A stretch of DNA of 57,543 nucleotides. It comes from Rhodanobacter sp. GTDB taxonomy: Bacteria > Pseudomonadota > Gammaproteobacteria > Xanthomonadales > Rhodanobacteraceae. Positions 1 to 13,214 of this stretch are shown in pieces. The notes beneath the pieces are model-generated. The model was not told the DNA's origin and made no database searches. It was given only the letters and a program-made list of their open reading frames with translations. The stretch's first letter is position 1. Each line of letters starts with the position of its first letter. The DNA lies in contig SCRF01000041.1 of assembly GCA_004322005.1 (NCBI GenBank), positions 1 through 57,543 of the forward strand, written 5' to 3'. The position numbers and the translations under genes are program-made.

Positions 1-1
1 C

Positions 2-94
2 TGGCGGAGAGAGAGGGATTCGAACCCTCGATAAGGTTTTTGACCCTATACTCCCTTAGCAGGGGAGCCCCTTCGGCCGCTCGGGCATCTCTCC
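2..94 (-). tRNA. tRNA-Ser(GCU)
   Basis: Read on the minus strand this folds as a class II tRNA of 93 nt including an encoded CCA end. The acceptor arms are GGAGAGA and TCTCTCC with discriminator G. The anticodon loop is CTGCTAA, giving anticodon GCU (serine AGC/AGU codons). There is a long variable arm and a T-loop GGTTCGAATCC, both typical of tRNA-Ser. It lies directly downstream of csrA on the same strand. Confidence 0.97.
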
Positions 95-168
95 AGTTTT
101 TCCCGCATCACTGCGGAGCCGGCTAGGATACTGACCGGTGTGATCCAGGTAAAGCGTTTGTTGATCGA

Positions 169-372
169 TCAGTGTTCGTCTGACTCGCCAGCCACGCTGC
201 CCGTTTCACCTTCTCCCTTGATCCGCTGATAGATTTCTTCGCGATGCACGGCGACGGTCTTGGGCGCATTGATGCCGATACGCACCTGATTGCCCTTCAC
301 CCCGAGAACGGTAACGGTCACCTCGTCGCCGATCATCAGAGTCTCACCGACCCGGCGGGTCAGAATCAACAT
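169..372 (-). CDS. csrA: carbon storage regulator CsrA (RsmA)
   Basis: CsrA is a small homodimeric RNA-binding protein that represses or stabilises mRNAs by binding GGA motifs near ribosome binding sites. The 67-residue product starts with the family hallmark [18 protein letters not shown]. It keeps [10 protein letters not shown], with the RNA-contacting arginine at residue 44 and the second RNA-binding patch, followed by an unconserved polar tail. Length fits the family (about 60-70). A GGAG element sits 8 nt before the ATG. The order alaS, csrA, tRNA-Ser is common in gammaproteobacteria. The 247 bp between alaS and csrA hold no other gene I can see and probably carry the csrA promoter. Confidence 0.97.
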   Translation of the reverse strand: MLILTRRVGETLMIGDEVTVTVLGVKGNQVRIGINAPKTVAVHREEIYQRIKGEGETGSVAGESDEH

Positions 373-619
373 GATTGCTACTCCATTTTTATGCTGTATT
401 TCATAGACCTGCAGATTGATCGAACCTCACCCCTGAGTTCCATCGTCCGCAGTTCGACGATTGATCCATCGAAGACCCTACCGCCATCCCGGATCAAAGC
501 CAAAACACTTCATGCGCGTCCTGACTGCAACACCACTGTTTCCAATGGCGCAGCGTGACCGGATACTAGCTGAGCATCAGTGTCGCCGCAATTGACACGA
601 CAGACCTGCCCCGATGGGT

Positions 620-3247
620 TCACTGGCTCGCCACCCAGTCGGGCAAGTCGGCCAGCACGGCAGGCAGGTTCCCGGCATCCGATCCGCCACCTTGCGCCAG
701 ATCCGGACGGCCGCCGCCCTTGCCGCCGATCTGTGCGGCGACATGTGCAACCACACTACCCGCCTTGATCCGCCCCAACGCCTTGCCATGCACCCCGGCA
801 ATCAGCGACACACGGCCATCGACCGCGCCGGCCAGCAGGATCACGCAGTCACCTAGTTGCTGCTTGAGCTGGTCCACGCCGTCGCGCAGCGACTTGGCAT
901 CGAGGCCTTCGAGCCGCGCGGCCACCACCTTGATGCCGTCGACATCGCGCGCCGAGCCGGCCAGATCGGCGATCGCCGAGCCGGCGGCCTTGCTGCGCAA
1001 CGACTCCAGTTCGCGTTCGAGCTTCTTCTGACGGTCGAACAGCTGGCGCAATTTCTCCACTGCATCGTCGCCGCTGCTGGAAAGCAGTTGCGACAGCTCG
1101 CCCAGGCGGCGCTCCTCATCGGCCACCAGCGCCAGCGCACCCTCACCGGTTACCGCTTCGATACGGCGCACGCCGGAGGCCACGCCGGCTTCGCCGACGA
1201 TCTTGAACAAGCCGATGTCGCCGGTACGATCGACATGCGTGCCGCCGCACAGCTCGGTGGAGAAATCGCCGAGCTTGAGCACGCGCACTTCGTCGCCGTA
1301 CTTCTCGCCGAACAGCGCCATCGCGCCGAATGCGATCGCGTCGTCGTAGGCCATCTCGCGCACCTCGGCGATCTCGTTGCGGCGCACCTGGGCATTCACC
1401 ATCGCCTCGACCCGGCTCAGCTCGTCGCGACTCATCGGCTTGAAGTGCGAGAAGTCGAAACGCAGCCGCTCCGGCGCCACCAGCGAGCCTTTCTGCGTCA
1501 CGTGATCGCCCAGCACCTGACGCAGCGCGGCGTGCAGCAGGTGGGTCGCCGAGTGATTGAGTACGATCGCCTGCCGGCGGGCAGCGTCCACGCTGGCATC
1601 GACCGCGTCGCCGACGCGCAACGGTTGCGCACCATGCCAGCGACCGGCGTGACCGAAGAACACACCGCCCATCTTCAACGTATCGCCGACATCGAAGTGG
1701 CCTGCCGTGTTGCGCAGTTCGCCGCGGTCGCCGACCTGACCGCCCGACTCGGCGTAGAACGGCGTGCGGTCGAGAATCAACAGGCCTTGCTCATCCTGAC
1801 CGAGCTGCTCGAGACGCGTGCCATCGCGCACGATGCCGACAACCTTCGCGCCGTCATGCTGCAGTGCCTCGTAACCGAGGAAACTGGTGGGCTTCAGTTG
1901 GCTGGCCAGCTCGGCGGGCATCTGCCCTTTCGCCTCGAAACGGCCGGCGGCACGGGCACGCTCGCGCTGCTCGTTCATGGCCCGCTCGAAGCCCTCCATG
2001 TCCACTTCCAGACCGCGCTCGCGCCCGATGTCGGCGGTCAGGTCGACCGGAAAACCATAGGTGTCGTACAGACGAAACGCATCCGCGCCGGCAATCGTCC
2101 TGCCGGATTTGCCGGCGACCTCATCGAACAGGCGCATGCCGTGCTCCAGCGTCTCGCCGAAGCGCTGCTCCTCGGTGCGCAGCGCGTCCTCGACGAATGC
2201 CTGCCTGGCGGCGAATTCCGGATAGGCCTCGCCCATCTCCTCGACCAGCGGCGCAACCATCTTCCAGAAGAAATCACCGCGCACGCCGAGCATCCAGCCA
2301 TGCCGCAGGGCGCGGCGGACGATCCGGCGCAGCACATAGCCGCGGCCTTCGTTGGACGGCAGCACGCCGTCGACGATCAGGAACGCGCAGGCGCGGATGT
2401 GGTCGGCGATCACGCGCAGCGACTTGTTGGCCAGGTCGCCCGTGCCGGTGAGTTCGCCCGCCACGCGGATCAGGTGCGCGAACAGGTCGATCTCGTAGTT
2501 GGAATGCACGTGCTGCAAGATCGCGGCAAGACGCTCCAGGCCCATGCCGGTGTCCACGCACGGCGCGGGCAGCGGGCTGAGCGTGCCGTCCGGTGCGCGG
2601 TCGAACTGCATGAACACCAGGTTCCAGATCTCGATGTAGCGGTCGCCGTCCTCGTCCGGCGAACCGGGCGGGCCGCCGGCGATCTCCGGGCCGTGGTCGT
2701 AGAAGATCTCCGTGCACGGACCGCAGGGGCCGGTATCGGCCATCTGCCAGAAATTGTCCGAAGCGAACGGCGCACCCTTGTTGTCGCCGATGCGCACGAT
2801 GCGCTCGGCCGGCACGCCGATCTGCTTGTGCCAGAGGTCGTAGGCCTCGTCGTCGGTGTGGTAGACGGTGACCCACAGCTTGTCGGCCGGCAGCTTGAAG
2901 ACCTCGGTCAGCAGCTCCCACGCGTAGGCGATCGCCTCGCGCTTGAAGTAGTCGCCGAACGACCAGTTGCCCAGCATCTCGAAGAACGTGTGGTGGCGCG
3001 CGGTATAACCCACGGCATCGAGGTCGTTGTGCTTGCCGCCAGCGCGCAGGCAGCGCTGCACGTCGGCCGCCCGCACGTAGCCTGGCTTCTCGCTGCCAAG
3101 GAACACGTTCTTGAACTGCACCATGCCCGAGTTGGTGAACATCAGGGTCGGGTCGTTCGAGGGCACCAGCGAGCTGGACGGCACGATGGTGTGTCCCTTG
3201 CCGCGGAAATAGTCGAGGAAGGTGGAGCGGATTTCGGAAGTTTTCAT
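620..3247 (-). CDS. alaS: alanyl-tRNA synthetase
   Basis: Charges tRNA-Ala with alanine and edits mischarged seryl- and glycyl-tRNA in the cytosol. The 875-residue product has the usual bacterial length. Visible parts are the N-terminal class II catalytic core beginning [20 protein letters not shown] with [10 protein letters not shown], the editing domain with [12 protein letters not shown] and the distal zinc-ligand motif [15 protein letters not shown], and the C-terminal oligomerisation/C-Ala domain ending [12 protein letters not shown]. The reading frame is open 20 codons further upstream, but the start MKTSEIR matches the conserved N-terminus of the family. Downstream lies csrA on the same strand; upstream is recX, 83 bp away. 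Confidence 0.98.
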   Translation of the reverse strand: MKTSEIRSTFLDYFRGKGHTIVPSSSLVPSNDPTLMFTNSGMVQFKNVFLGSEKPGYVRAADVQRCLRAGGKHNDLDAVGYTARHHTFFEMLGNWSFGDYFKREAIAYAWELLTEVFKLPADKLWVTVYHTDDEAYDLWHKQIGVPAERIVRIGDNKGAPFASDNFWQMADTGPCGPCTEIFYDHGPEIAGGPPGSPDEDGDRYIEIWNLVFMQFDRAPDGTLSPLPAPCVDTGMGLERLAAILQHVHSNYEIDLFAHLIRVAGELTGTGDLANKSLRVIADHIRACAFLIVDGVLPSNEGRGYVLRRIVRRALRHGWMLGVRGDFFWKMVAPLVEEMGEAYPEFAARQAFVEDALRTEEQRFGETLEHGMRLFDEVAGKSGRTIAGADAFRLYDTYGFPVDLTADIGRERGLEVDMEGFERAMNEQRERARAAGRFEAKGQMPAELASQLKPTSFLGYEALQHDGAKVVGIVRDGTRLEQLGQDEQGLLILDRTPFYAESGGQVGDRGELRNTAGHFDVGDTLKMGGVFFGHAGRWHGAQPLRVGDAVDASVDAARRQAIVLNHSATHLLHAALRQVLGDHVTQKGSLVAPERLRFDFSHFKPMSRDELSRVEAMVNAQVRRNEIAEVREMAYDDAIAFGAMALFGEKYGDEVRVLKLGDFSTELCGGTHVDRTGDIGLFKIVGEAGVASGVRRIEAVTGEGALALVADEERRLGELSQLLSSSGDDAVEKLRQLFDRQKKLERELESLRSKAAGSAIADLAGSARDVDGIKVVAARLEGLDAKSLRDGVDQLKQQLGDCVILLAGAVDGRVSLIAGVHGKALGRIKAGSVVAHVAAQIGGKGGGRPDLAQGGGSDAGNLPAVLADLPDWVASQ

Positions 3248-3330
3248 GCACGTCGTGATGGCTGGCGTAAAGAGACCACACCGCAACCGGCCACTCGACC
3301 AGACCATCCATCATCCGTGAAGCATGGATT

Positions 3331-3837
3331 TCAGGGAATATCGTCGGCGGCTTCGTCCACGTCGGCGTGGGTGACACTCCGTACTGTGGCGGCCGCGAAG
3401 CCTCGGCGCAAGAGGAATTGCGCCCGACGGGCACGCTCGGCGGGGTCTGCCGTGCCCGCACCGCCATAGCGGCGACGTAGCTGGGTTGCCGCGGAAGCGT
3501 TCCAATCGACCTCAGCCTCTTCCAGCAATTCGCGGATCCGTGCGTCGGCTAGGCCATGGCTTTTCAGTTCGACCCGCAGGCGCATCGGGCCATAACCCTG
3601 GGCGATCCGGCTGCGCAGCAACACTTCGGCGAAGCGGTCGTCGTCCTGGTAGTGCTGCTCGCCGAGACGATCGATCGCCGCGCTGGTCTCCTCGCCTGCG
3701 TAGCCGCCCTGGCGCAACTTGGTCTTGAGTTCCTTGCGCGAATGCTCGCGCCGGGCCAGCAGCCCCAGCGCCTTGTCGTAGGCACTGCGCTGCGGCTTGG
3801 CCGGGTCGTCCGGACCGGGACGGCGTCGCATGGTCAT
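3331..3837 (-). CDS. recX: recombination regulatory protein RecX
   Basis: RecX binds RecA filaments and limits their extension and ATPase activity. The product has the three-helix RecX repeats, for example KALGLLARREHSRKELKTKL in the first and DDRFAEVLLRSRIAQGYGPM in the second. The start is uncertain. ATG codons at 3870 and 3849 lie inside or at the edge of a perfect 13-bp hairpin, and none of the candidates has a good Shine-Dalgarno sequence, so I chose the first ATG beyond the hairpin (MTMRRRP). From 3870 the protein would be 179 residues. It follows recA on the same strand, the classical recA-recX arrangement. Confidence 0.9.
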   Translation of the reverse strand: MTMRRRPGPDDPAKPQRSAYDKALGLLARREHSRKELKTKLRQGGYAGEETSAAIDRLGEQHYQDDDRFAEVLLRSRIAQGYGPMRLRVELKSHGLADARIRELLEEAEVDWNASAATQLRRRYGGAGTADPAERARRAQFLLRRGFAAATVRSVTHADVDEAADDIP

Positions 3838-3843
3838 GCCAAC

Positions 3844-3874
3844 GGACATGGCCCGGACAAACCGGGCCATGTCC
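3844..3874 (-). terminator. recA-recX intercistronic hairpin
   Basis: A perfect 13-bp inverted repeat (GGACATGGCCCGG and its complement) around a 5-nt loop lies between the recA stop and the recX coding region. There is no T-run after it on the minus strand, so it looks like an attenuator or partial-readthrough hairpin rather than a full intrinsic terminator. In Escherichia coli a hairpin between recA and recX keeps RecX levels far below RecA; the same role here is an inference. Confidence 0.6.
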
Positions 3875-3902
3875 TGTGCATGCGGCCATCAACAATCACG
3901 GT

Positions 3903-4940
<1,038 letters not shown>

Positions 4941-5092
4941 CGTCTTGAATTCCGGTTGGGCTGTGATTGGTGAGCATGATGCCCGCATCGCGTCTCACCG
5001 ACTGCGATCAGGGCGGTGCGATCCAGGAGCCTGTCGTCTGCGGAGGTCAAGTATCCCATACCGGTCAAGCCGGTCTGGCGGCACACGGCGCA

Positions 5093-5602
5093 TCATTCCG
5101 TCAGCGTTTTGCGCAAGCCGATGAGCGCCGCCGCCACGGTCTGCCGCCTGACCGCCTCGCGATCGCCGGCAAACCGGTACACCTTCGCATGACCGTAACC
5201 ACCGCGCAGCTTCCAGCCGATCCACACCGTACCGACCGGCTTGCCGGGCGTACCGCCGGATGGCCCGGCGATGCCGGTCACTGCCACCGCCGCACCGGCA
5301 CCGAAGCGGGCCAGCGCGCCGGAGACCATCTCCAGCACAGCCTCCTCGCTGACCGCGCCGGCGTATTCCAGGGTGCGCGGGTTGACCCCGAGCAGCCCCT
5401 CCTTCGCGGCATAGCTGTAGGTCACCACCCCGGCCCCGAACCAGGCGGAGCTGCCGGGCAGGTCGGTCAAGGTCTTGGCGATCCAGCCGCCGGTGCAGGA
5501 TTCGGCTGTCACCAGCATCAGCTTGCGCCGCTGCACCTCGATCGCCACCGCGCCGGCCAGCGCCAGCAAGCGGGCATCAGTGGGAACGGATGACGACTCC
5601 AT
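5093..5602 (-). CDS. pncC: nicotinamide-nucleotide amidase (CinA C-terminal domain)
   Basis: Hydrolyses NMN to nicotinate mononucleotide in pyridine-nucleotide recycling. The 169-residue product is a stand-alone CinA C-terminal domain. It shows the family motifs [20 protein letters not shown] near residue 35, [20 protein letters not shown] and [24 protein letters not shown]. The start MESSSVPT has a GGGGAG Shine-Dalgarno; the frame extends 14 codons upstream without support. Its position immediately upstream of recA on the same strand matches the cinA-recA order of many bacteria. It is divergent from mutS, with only 84 bp between the start codons. Confidence 0.95.
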   Translation of the reverse strand: MESSSVPTDARLLALAGAVAIEVQRRKLMLVTAESCTGGWIAKTLTDLPGSSAWFGAGVVTYSYAAKEGLLGVNPRTLEYAGAVSEEAVLEMVSGALARFGAGAAVAVTGIAGPSGGTPGKPVGTVWIGWKLRGGYGHAKVYRFAGDREAVRRQTVAAALIGLRKTLTE

Positions 5603-5686
5603 GCGAGACTCCCCGACTTGAATGAACGTTGCGCATGGAGCCACGTTCTACCCGTTCCGCGCGATCACGCCAAGACCTTCCATAGC

Positions 5687-8452
5687 ATGAACCAAACCGA
5701 TCCCGTCCAGCACACCCCGTTCATGCGCCAGTACCTGGCCGCCAAGGCCGAGTATCCGGAGGTACTGCTGTTCTTCCGGATGGGCGACTTTTACGAGCTG
5801 TTCTACGACGATGCGCGCAAGGCGGCGCGGTTGCTCGACATCACACTGACCCAGCGCGGGCAGTCCGCCGGCGCGCCGATCCCGATGGCAGGGGTGCCGT
5901 ACCACGCGGCGGAAAATTACCTGGCACGGCTGGTCCGGCTGGGCGAGTCGGTGGCGATCTGCGAGCAGATCGGCGACCCGGCGCTGGCCAAGGGCATCGT
6001 CGAACGCAAGGTGGTGCGCATCATCACGCCCGGCACGGTCACCGATGCCGCGCTGCTGGAGGATCGCCGCGACAACCTGCTGCTGGCCATCGCCGCCGGC
6101 CCGGGCGGCGCGTACGGGCTGGCCTGGATCGATCTGTGCAGCGGCCGTTTCCTGCTCAGCGAGGTGCCCAACGCCGAAGCGCTGGCGGCCGAACTGGCGC
6201 GGCTGCAACCGGCCGAGACGCTGGTCGGGGAGGACGTGGCGTGGCCCAAACTGGTCAGCAGCCTGCCCGGCCTGCGCAAGCGGGCGCCATGGCATTTCGA
6301 TGCGGATGCGGCCCGGCGCGAATTGAACCGCTTCTTCGGCACCCGCGACCTGGGCGGCTTCGGGGTCGACAACCTGACGCTGGGCATCGCCGCCGCCGGC
6401 TGCCTGCTCGGTTATGTCGAGGAGACCCAGAAAAGCGCGCTGCCGCACATCTCCGGCATGGCGGTGGAAAGCGCCAGCGAGACGATCGCGCTGGACGCCG
6501 CCACCCGCCGCAACCTGGAACTGGACACCCACCCCAGCGGACGCACCGAGCACACCTTGCTGGGCGTGCTCGACGAAACGGTGACGCCGATGGGCGCACG
6601 CGCGCTGCGGCGCTGGCTGAACCGCCCATTGCGCGCGCGCGGGCTGCTGTGCCGGCGCCATCAAGCCATCGGCATCCTGATCGACGGCCGCCGTTATGAC
6701 GGCCTGCGTGAACGCCTGCGCGGCATCGGCGACCTGGAGCGCATCCTGGCCCGTGTGGCGCTGCGCTCGGCGCGCCCGCGCGACCTGTCCACGCTGCGCG
6801 ACGGCCTGGCCGCGGCACCCAGTATTGCCAGTGCGCTCTTCGCCGAACGCGCGAATCGAGAAGCGGCCATCCCTGGCCGCACTCTTCAATCTGGTGCAAT
6901 CATCCCTGATCGCGAGAATCAAGAAGCGGCCATCCCTGGCCGCACTCTTCAATCTAGTGCAATCATCCCTGATCGCGAGAATCAAGAAGCGGCCATCCCT
7001 GGCGGCACTCTTCAACACGAGCTCAGTCCGCTGCTGGGCGACCTGGTCGACCGAATCGGCGACCACCGGGAGACCGTCGAGTTGCTGACGCGCGCGATCG
7101 TCGAGCAGCCGCCCGTGCTGCAGCGCGACGGCGGCGTGATCGCCGACGGCTACGACGCCGAACTGGACGAACTGCGCCGGCTCTCGACCCACGCCGACCA
7201 GTACCTGGTCGAACTGGAGGAGCGCGAGAAGGCCGCCAGCGGCATCAGTACGCTCAAGGTCGGCTACAACCGCGTGCACGGCTATTACATCGAGATCAGC
7301 AGAGGCCAGTCGGACAAGGCACCCACCCACTACACGCGCCGGCAGACCACCAAGAACGCCGAGCGCTACATCACCGAGGAGCTCAAGACCTTCGAGGACA
7401 AGGTGCTGTCGGCGAAGGAGCGCTCGCTGATGCGCGAGCGCGCGTTGTACGAGGCCCTGCTCGACACGCTGACCGGAAAACTCGAACCGCTGAAGGGCGC
7501 CGCCGCGGCGATCGCCGAGCTCGACGTGCTCGCCACCCTGGCCGAACGGGCCGAGGCGCTGGACTGGAGTGCGCCCGAACTCACCGACGAGGCCGGCATC
7601 CACATCGAGCGCGGCCGCCACCCGGTGGTGGAAAAGGTTCGCGACGAACCGTTCGAGCCGAACGACCTGCGGCTGGACGACGACCGCCGCATGCTGGTGA
7701 TCACCGGTCCCAACATGGGCGGCAAGTCCACCTACATGCGGCAGAACGCGCTGATCGTGCTGCTCGCCCACATCGGCAGCTACGTGCCGGCTTCGCGCGC
7801 GCTGATCGGCCCGATCGACCGCATCTTCACCCGCATCGGCGCCGGCGACGACCTCTCGCGCGGGCAATCCACCTTCATGGTGGAGATGAGCGAAACGGCC
7901 AACATCCTGCACAATGCCACCGAGCACAGCCTGGTGCTGATGGACGAGGTCGGCCGCGGCACCAGCACCTACGACGGCCTGTCGCTGGCGCGCGCCGCCG
8001 CCGTGCACCTGGCCACGGCCAGCCGCGCCTGGACGCTGTTCGCCACGCATTACTTCGAACTGACCGAACTGGCCGGGGAGTTTCCGACCATCGCCAACGT
8101 GCACCTGGACGCGGTCGAGTTTCACGATCAAAAACGCGGCGAGCAACTGGTGTTCATGCACGCGGTGAAGGACGGCCCCGCCAACCGCAGCTTCGGCCTG
8201 CAGGTGGCCGCACTGGCCGGCCTGCCGAAGTCGGTGATCGCGGACGCGAAACGCACGCTGGCGAAACTCGAACGCGGCACGCACCAGCATGCCGCCGCAG
8301 TCCGGGCCGTCCCGGCAGAGTCGCCGCAACTGGGGCTGTTCGCGCCACCGGCGCCGTCGGCGGTGGAACATGCGCTGGACGCGATCGACCCCGATGCGCT
8401 GACCCCGCGCGAAGCTCTCGATGCGCTGTACCGGCTCAAGTCGTTGATCTGA
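5687..8452 (+). CDS. mutS: DNA mismatch repair protein MutS
   Basis: Recognises mismatches and starts methyl-directed repair with MutL. The mismatch-binding Phe-Tyr-Glu is at residues 35-37 ([11 protein letters not shown]). The core reads [18 protein letters not shown], Walker A is GPNMGGKS at about 674-681, then [18 protein letters not shown] and [18 protein letters not shown], and the C-terminus [20 protein letters not shown] matches the tetramerisation tail. At 921 residues it is about 65 longer than Escherichia coli MutS, and Walker A is shifted by about 60. The excess is a block at about residues 388-443 made of 2.6 copies of a 21-residue repeat, encoded by an almost perfect 63-bp tandem repeat in the core (lever) domain. 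The rest looks intact, so the protein is probably active. Confidence 0.98.
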   Translation: MNQTDPVQHTPFMRQYLAAKAEYPEVLLFFRMGDFYELFYDDARKAARLLDITLTQRGQSAGAPIPMAGVPYHAAENYLARLVRLGESVAICEQIGDPALAKGIVERKVVRIITPGTVTDAALLEDRRDNLLLAIAAGPGGAYGLAWIDLCSGRFLLSEVPNAEALAAELARLQPAETLVGEDVAWPKLVSSLPGLRKRAPWHFDADAARRELNRFFGTRDLGGFGVDNLTLGIAAAGCLLGYVEETQKSALPHISGMAVESASETIALDAATRRNLELDTHPSGRTEHTLLGVLDETVTPMGARALRRWLNRPLRARGLLCRRHQAIGILIDGRRYDGLRERLRGIGDLERILARVALRSARPRDLSTLRDGLAAAPSIASALFAERANREAAIPGRTLQSGAIIPDRENQEAAIPGRTLQSSAIIPDRENQEAAIPGGTLQHELSPLLGDLVDRIGDHRETVELLTRAIVEQPPVLQRDGGVIADGYDAELDELRRLSTHADQYLVELEEREKAASGISTLKVGYNRVHGYYIEISRGQSDKAPTHYTRRQTTKNAERYITEELKTFEDKVLSAKERSLMRERALYEALLDTLTGKLEPLKGAAAAIAELDVLATLAERAEALDWSAPELTDEAGIHIERGRHPVVEKVRDEPFEPNDLRLDDDRRMLVITGPNMGGKSTYMRQNALIVLLAHIGSYVPASRALIGPIDRIFTRIGAGDDLSRGQSTFMVEMSETANILHNATEHSLVLMDEVGRGTSTYDGLSLARAAAVHLATASRAWTLFATHYFELTELAGEFPTIANVHLDAVEFHDQKRGEQLVFMHAVKDGPANRSFGLQVAALAGLPKSVIADAKRTLAKLERGTHQHAAAVRAVPAESPQLGLFAPPAPSAVEHALDAIDPDALTPREALDALYRLKSLI
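6851..7014 (+). repeat. 63-bp tandem repeat, about 2.6 copies, inside mutS
   Basis: The segment AAGCGGCCATCCCTGG begins at 6861, 6924 and 6987, exactly 63 bp apart. Copies differ from each other by only one or two bases in the shared part (for example GGCCGC in copies 1 and 2 against GGCGGC in copy 3), apart from the diverged first few bases of copy 1. Each unit contains a small hairpin, GCGGCCA-TCCC-TGGCCGC. Because 63 is a multiple of three, the reading frame is kept and each copy adds 21 residues with the core [10 protein letters not shown]. Confidence 0.97.
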
Positions 8453-8521
8453 AGTCCACGCGGCTTCACGTCACGTCGGCGTTCGATCGCTATCCTGAAG
8501 CCGTAGCCGCAGCCATCATCG

Positions 8522-10946
<2,425 letters not shown>

Positions 10947-10998
10947 TCTGCGGGGATGGACCATGAAAGTCCGGTACCGCCCGATCCGGAGCCGGCAG

Positions 10999-11625
10999 CT
11001 ATTCGCGCCGCTGCGGGTCGTCCGGATCATCGTTCAGCGGCATGTCGAATGCCGGCGGGGTCATGCTCGGGTCGTCCTTGTCCGGCAGCGCGACATCCGG
11101 TATCGCATCGAACTGCGCACTGCCCGGGTCAGGCGTGTCGCCGGCGGACTCCAGCGACGGATCGCGCGCCGGCAACCGCCCCGACTCGACCAGTTGCTGG
11201 ATCCGCTGGAACACCTCGGCGCGGCCGAAGGGCTTTTTCATGAAGTCATCGGCACCGTAGCGCTGCACGTAGAACTGCTCGGTCGCCTGCAGATTGCCGC
11301 TGATCATCACGATCGGAATGGCGCGGGTCTGCGGGTCGCGGCGCAGCGTGCGCAGCACGGCGAAACCGTTCATGCCGGGCATCACGATGTCCAGGAAAAT
11401 CAGCGCCGGCTGCTCGCTGCGTGCCATCGCCAGCGCCGTCTCGCCGTCGCCGGCCTTCAACACGGCGTAGCCATCCTGGCTGAGCATCTTGCCCAGCACG
11501 GCACGGATGGTGGCCGAATCGTCCACCACCAGCATGCGCGCACCACGCGGGGCAAGAATGCGCGGCAACCGATGCCGTCGCTCGCTACCGCCGAGCAGTC
11601 GCCTGAACAGATCGAGCGTCGCCAT
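10999..11625 (-). CDS. single-domain response regulator (CheY-like receiver with long tail)
   Basis: A receiver protein without a recognisable output domain. The receiver (about residues 30-150) begins MLVVDDSATIRAVLGKML with the acidic pair Asp35/Asp36. Phosphoacceptor Asp79 lies in LIFLDIVMPGMNGF, the conserved Ser in IVMISGN and the Lys in FMKKPFGR. It resembles PilG/PilH- and CheY-type regulators. About 30 N-terminal residues precede the receiver and about 55 C-terminal residues, rich in Asp and Pro, follow it; neither suggests DNA binding. No histidine kinase is nearby. It ends 52 bp from the convergent katG. The partner kinase and output are unknown. Confidence 0.85.
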   Translation of the reverse strand: MATLDLFRRLLGGSERRHRLPRILAPRGARMLVVDDSATIRAVLGKMLSQDGYAVLKAGDGETALAMARSEQPALIFLDIVMPGMNGFAVLRTLRRDPQTRAIPIVMISGNLQATEQFYVQRYGADDFMKKPFGRAEVFQRIQQLVESGRLPARDPSLESAGDTPDPGSAQFDAIPDVALPDKDDPSMTPPAFDMPLNDDPDDPQRRE

Positions 11626-11695
11626 GAGCCGCCTCCCCCTGAGGAATGGCGTCTAGTGTCCCGGTAGTCGCGCCATGGATGCAATCCTGAAGCCT

Positions 11696-11721
11696 CCCGA
11701 TCCCGCTGCAGCGGGATCGGG
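11696..11721. repeat. 26-bp perfect palindrome downstream of hslR
   Basis: CCCGATCCCGCTG followed directly by its reverse complement lies 5 bp beyond the hslR stop. It could form a hairpin at the 3' end of the hslR transcript, but no T-run follows on either strand. Confidence 0.6.
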
Positions 11722-11726
11722 GCGAC

Positions 11727-12146
11727 TCAACCGGCATCGCTGCGGGACGGGTTTTTCAACTGCCGCAGCGCGCGCCGATCGTGCTTGCCGGGTCGGGTGG
11801 GCGGTCGGAGCAGGCCCGCGCCGGTCAAGCGACGCTGCTCGCGCGCCGCCTCGCGTGCCCGCTGGCTGGAGTCGCTCTCGCGGTACAGCGCCTGCGCCTG
11901 CGGCGCCGGGCCGCGTTGCCCGGACAGTGCCAGCACCGCCACCTCGACCCGCTCCTCGCCGCGACTGATCCGCAGCATGTCGCCGATCCGCACCGCCCGG
12001 GCAGCCTTGCAGGGCGCGCCATTCACCGCCACCTTGCCACTGCCGAGCGCCTGCTTGGCCAGTGCGCGCGTCCTGAAAAAACGGGCCGCCCACAGCCACA
12101 CGTCGGCGCGTATCTCGGGCAATTCGGAATCGGTGCGCGGTGACAT
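11727..12146 (-). CDS. hslR: ribosome-associated heat-shock protein Hsp15 (S4 domain)
   Basis: Hsp15 binds free 50S subunits carrying a nascent chain and rescues stalled complexes after heat shock. The 139-residue product has an N-terminal S4 RNA-binding domain (about residues 12-70: RADVWLWAARFFRTRALAKQ, then GSGKVAVNGAPCKAARAVRIGD) and a basic C-terminal tail ending in the RPGKHDRRALRQL region typical of Hsp15. Length fits the family (about 130). It is followed at once by a 26-bp palindrome and then, on the same strand, by the receiver protein. Confidence 0.9.
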   Translation of the reverse strand: MSPRTDSELPEIRADVWLWAARFFRTRALAKQALGSGKVAVNGAPCKAARAVRIGDMLRISRGEERVEVAVLALSGQRGPAPQAQALYRESDSSQRAREAAREQRRLTGAGLLRPPTRPGKHDRRALRQLKNPSRSDAG

Positions 12147-12225
12147 GCCGGCAGTCTATCGGGCTAGGCCGGAGGAGGCGAGCGTTCGCCTGGCCGAAAT
12201 CATTGCTGCAAGCCCTGTTGCATGA

Positions 12226-13140
12226 TTACCCGCCCAGCCACAGGTTGCCCAGCGGCACCGTGATCAGCGACAGCACGATGCCGGCGCCCAGCACGGTGTT
12301 GGCCAGCGTGGGCTCCAGATCGTACTCGTCGGCGAGAATCGCCGCGGACACCATCGGCGCCATCGCGGCCTGCAGCACGCCGACGGTGAGCACCAGCCCC
12401 TGCACGCCGGCGGCGATTCCCATCGCCCAGCACAGCAGCGGTGCCAGCAGCAGTTTCCAGCCCAGTCCCAGACTCGCCGCCGTCGCCTGTCGCTGGCCCG
12501 GATGAAACTTGAACTGCAGGCCCACCGAGAACAGCGCCAGCGGCGTCAGCGTGGCGCCGATCGGCGCCAACACGTTATTCAGCAGTTCCGGCCAGCCGCC
12601 CAGCCAGCCCACGAAAATGCCCAGCATCAGTGCCACGAACGCCGGAAACGTGAGCATCCGTCCGACGATCGTGCGCAGCTGTGGCGTGCGCCCGGAATAC
12701 AGCGAAGCCACCACGATGCCGGCGGACGCCAGCAGCGGAAACGCGCCGAGCTGATCGGCCACCACCGCCAGCGCCAGGCCCGCCTTGCCGTGCATGGCCT
12801 GGATCAGCGGATAGCCCATGTACGCGGTATTGCCCAGGCCGCAGACCAGGATCAGCGCGCCGATGCGCTGTCGCGACCAGCCCAGCCGCGACCCCAGCAT
12901 GCCGAACAGCAGCCACGCGCCACCGAAGGTGAGCCACATCGCCGCCACCAGAAACCACAGCTGCGGATCGAATCTCAGCCGCGGGATCAGCTCCAGCACC
13001 AGCGCCGGCAACGCCACGTTGAGTACCCACCAGTTGATCCCGTGCACCGTGCCGGCCGGCGGCTTGGCAAGTCGCGCGACCAGCACACCGAGTATCAGGC
13101 AGACAAACAGCAGCAACAGGGCACTCATGAGGCGACGCAC
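12226..13140 (-). CDS. auxin efflux carrier (AEC) family permease
   Basis: An inner-membrane transporter of the AEC/BART superfamily. The 304-residue product has about ten hydrophobic segments. Conserved-looking parts are NWWVLNVALPALVLELIP near the N-terminus, the GLGNTAYMGYPLI segment, and VGVLQAAMAPMVSAAILADEYDLEP plus LGAGIVLSLITVPL at the C-terminus. Bacterial members export or take up small organic acids such as malate or malonate, but the substrate cannot be read from sequence. The start may be ATG 13140 or the ATG four codons later (MSALLLL). The gene is divergent from the kinase at 13418, with a palindromic element between them. Confidence 0.88.
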   Translation of the reverse strand: MRRLMSALLLLFVCLILGVLVARLAKPPAGTVHGINWWVLNVALPALVLELIPRLRFDPQLWFLVAAMWLTFGGAWLLFGMLGSRLGWSRQRIGALILVCGLGNTAYMGYPLIQAMHGKAGLALAVVADQLGAFPLLASAGIVVASLYSGRTPQLRTIVGRMLTFPAFVALMLGIFVGWLGGWPELLNNVLAPIGATLTPLALFSVGLQFKFHPGQRQATAASLGLGWKLLLAPLLCWAMGIAAGVQGLVLTVGVLQAAMAPMVSAAILADEYDLEPTLANTVLGAGIVLSLITVPLGNLWLGG

Positions 13141-13214
13141 GTCCTGGGGGGCCGCCCATTAGACGCGATGCAGCCGCCGGCGGGAAGTTGCCGTGGCCAT
13201 GTGCGTTTTTTTCC

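Noticed and set aside
857..3469. 870-codon open frame antisense to alaS
   Set aside because: Mirror frame of a highly GC-biased gene; its residues are a complement artefact (rich in Ala, Arg, His, Gln, Val), with no domain pattern, while alaS is unmistakable.
4941..5092. LexA box in front of recA
   Set aside because: Neither CTGT-N8-ACAG nor the xanthomonad-type TTAGTA…TACTAA palindrome could be found.
6851..7014. Tandem repeat as CRISPR array
   Set aside because: Units are contiguous, without unique spacers, and lie in frame within mutS.
5648..8371. 907-codon open frame antisense to mutS
   Set aside because: Same artefact of third-position GC bias; mutS carries all family motifs.
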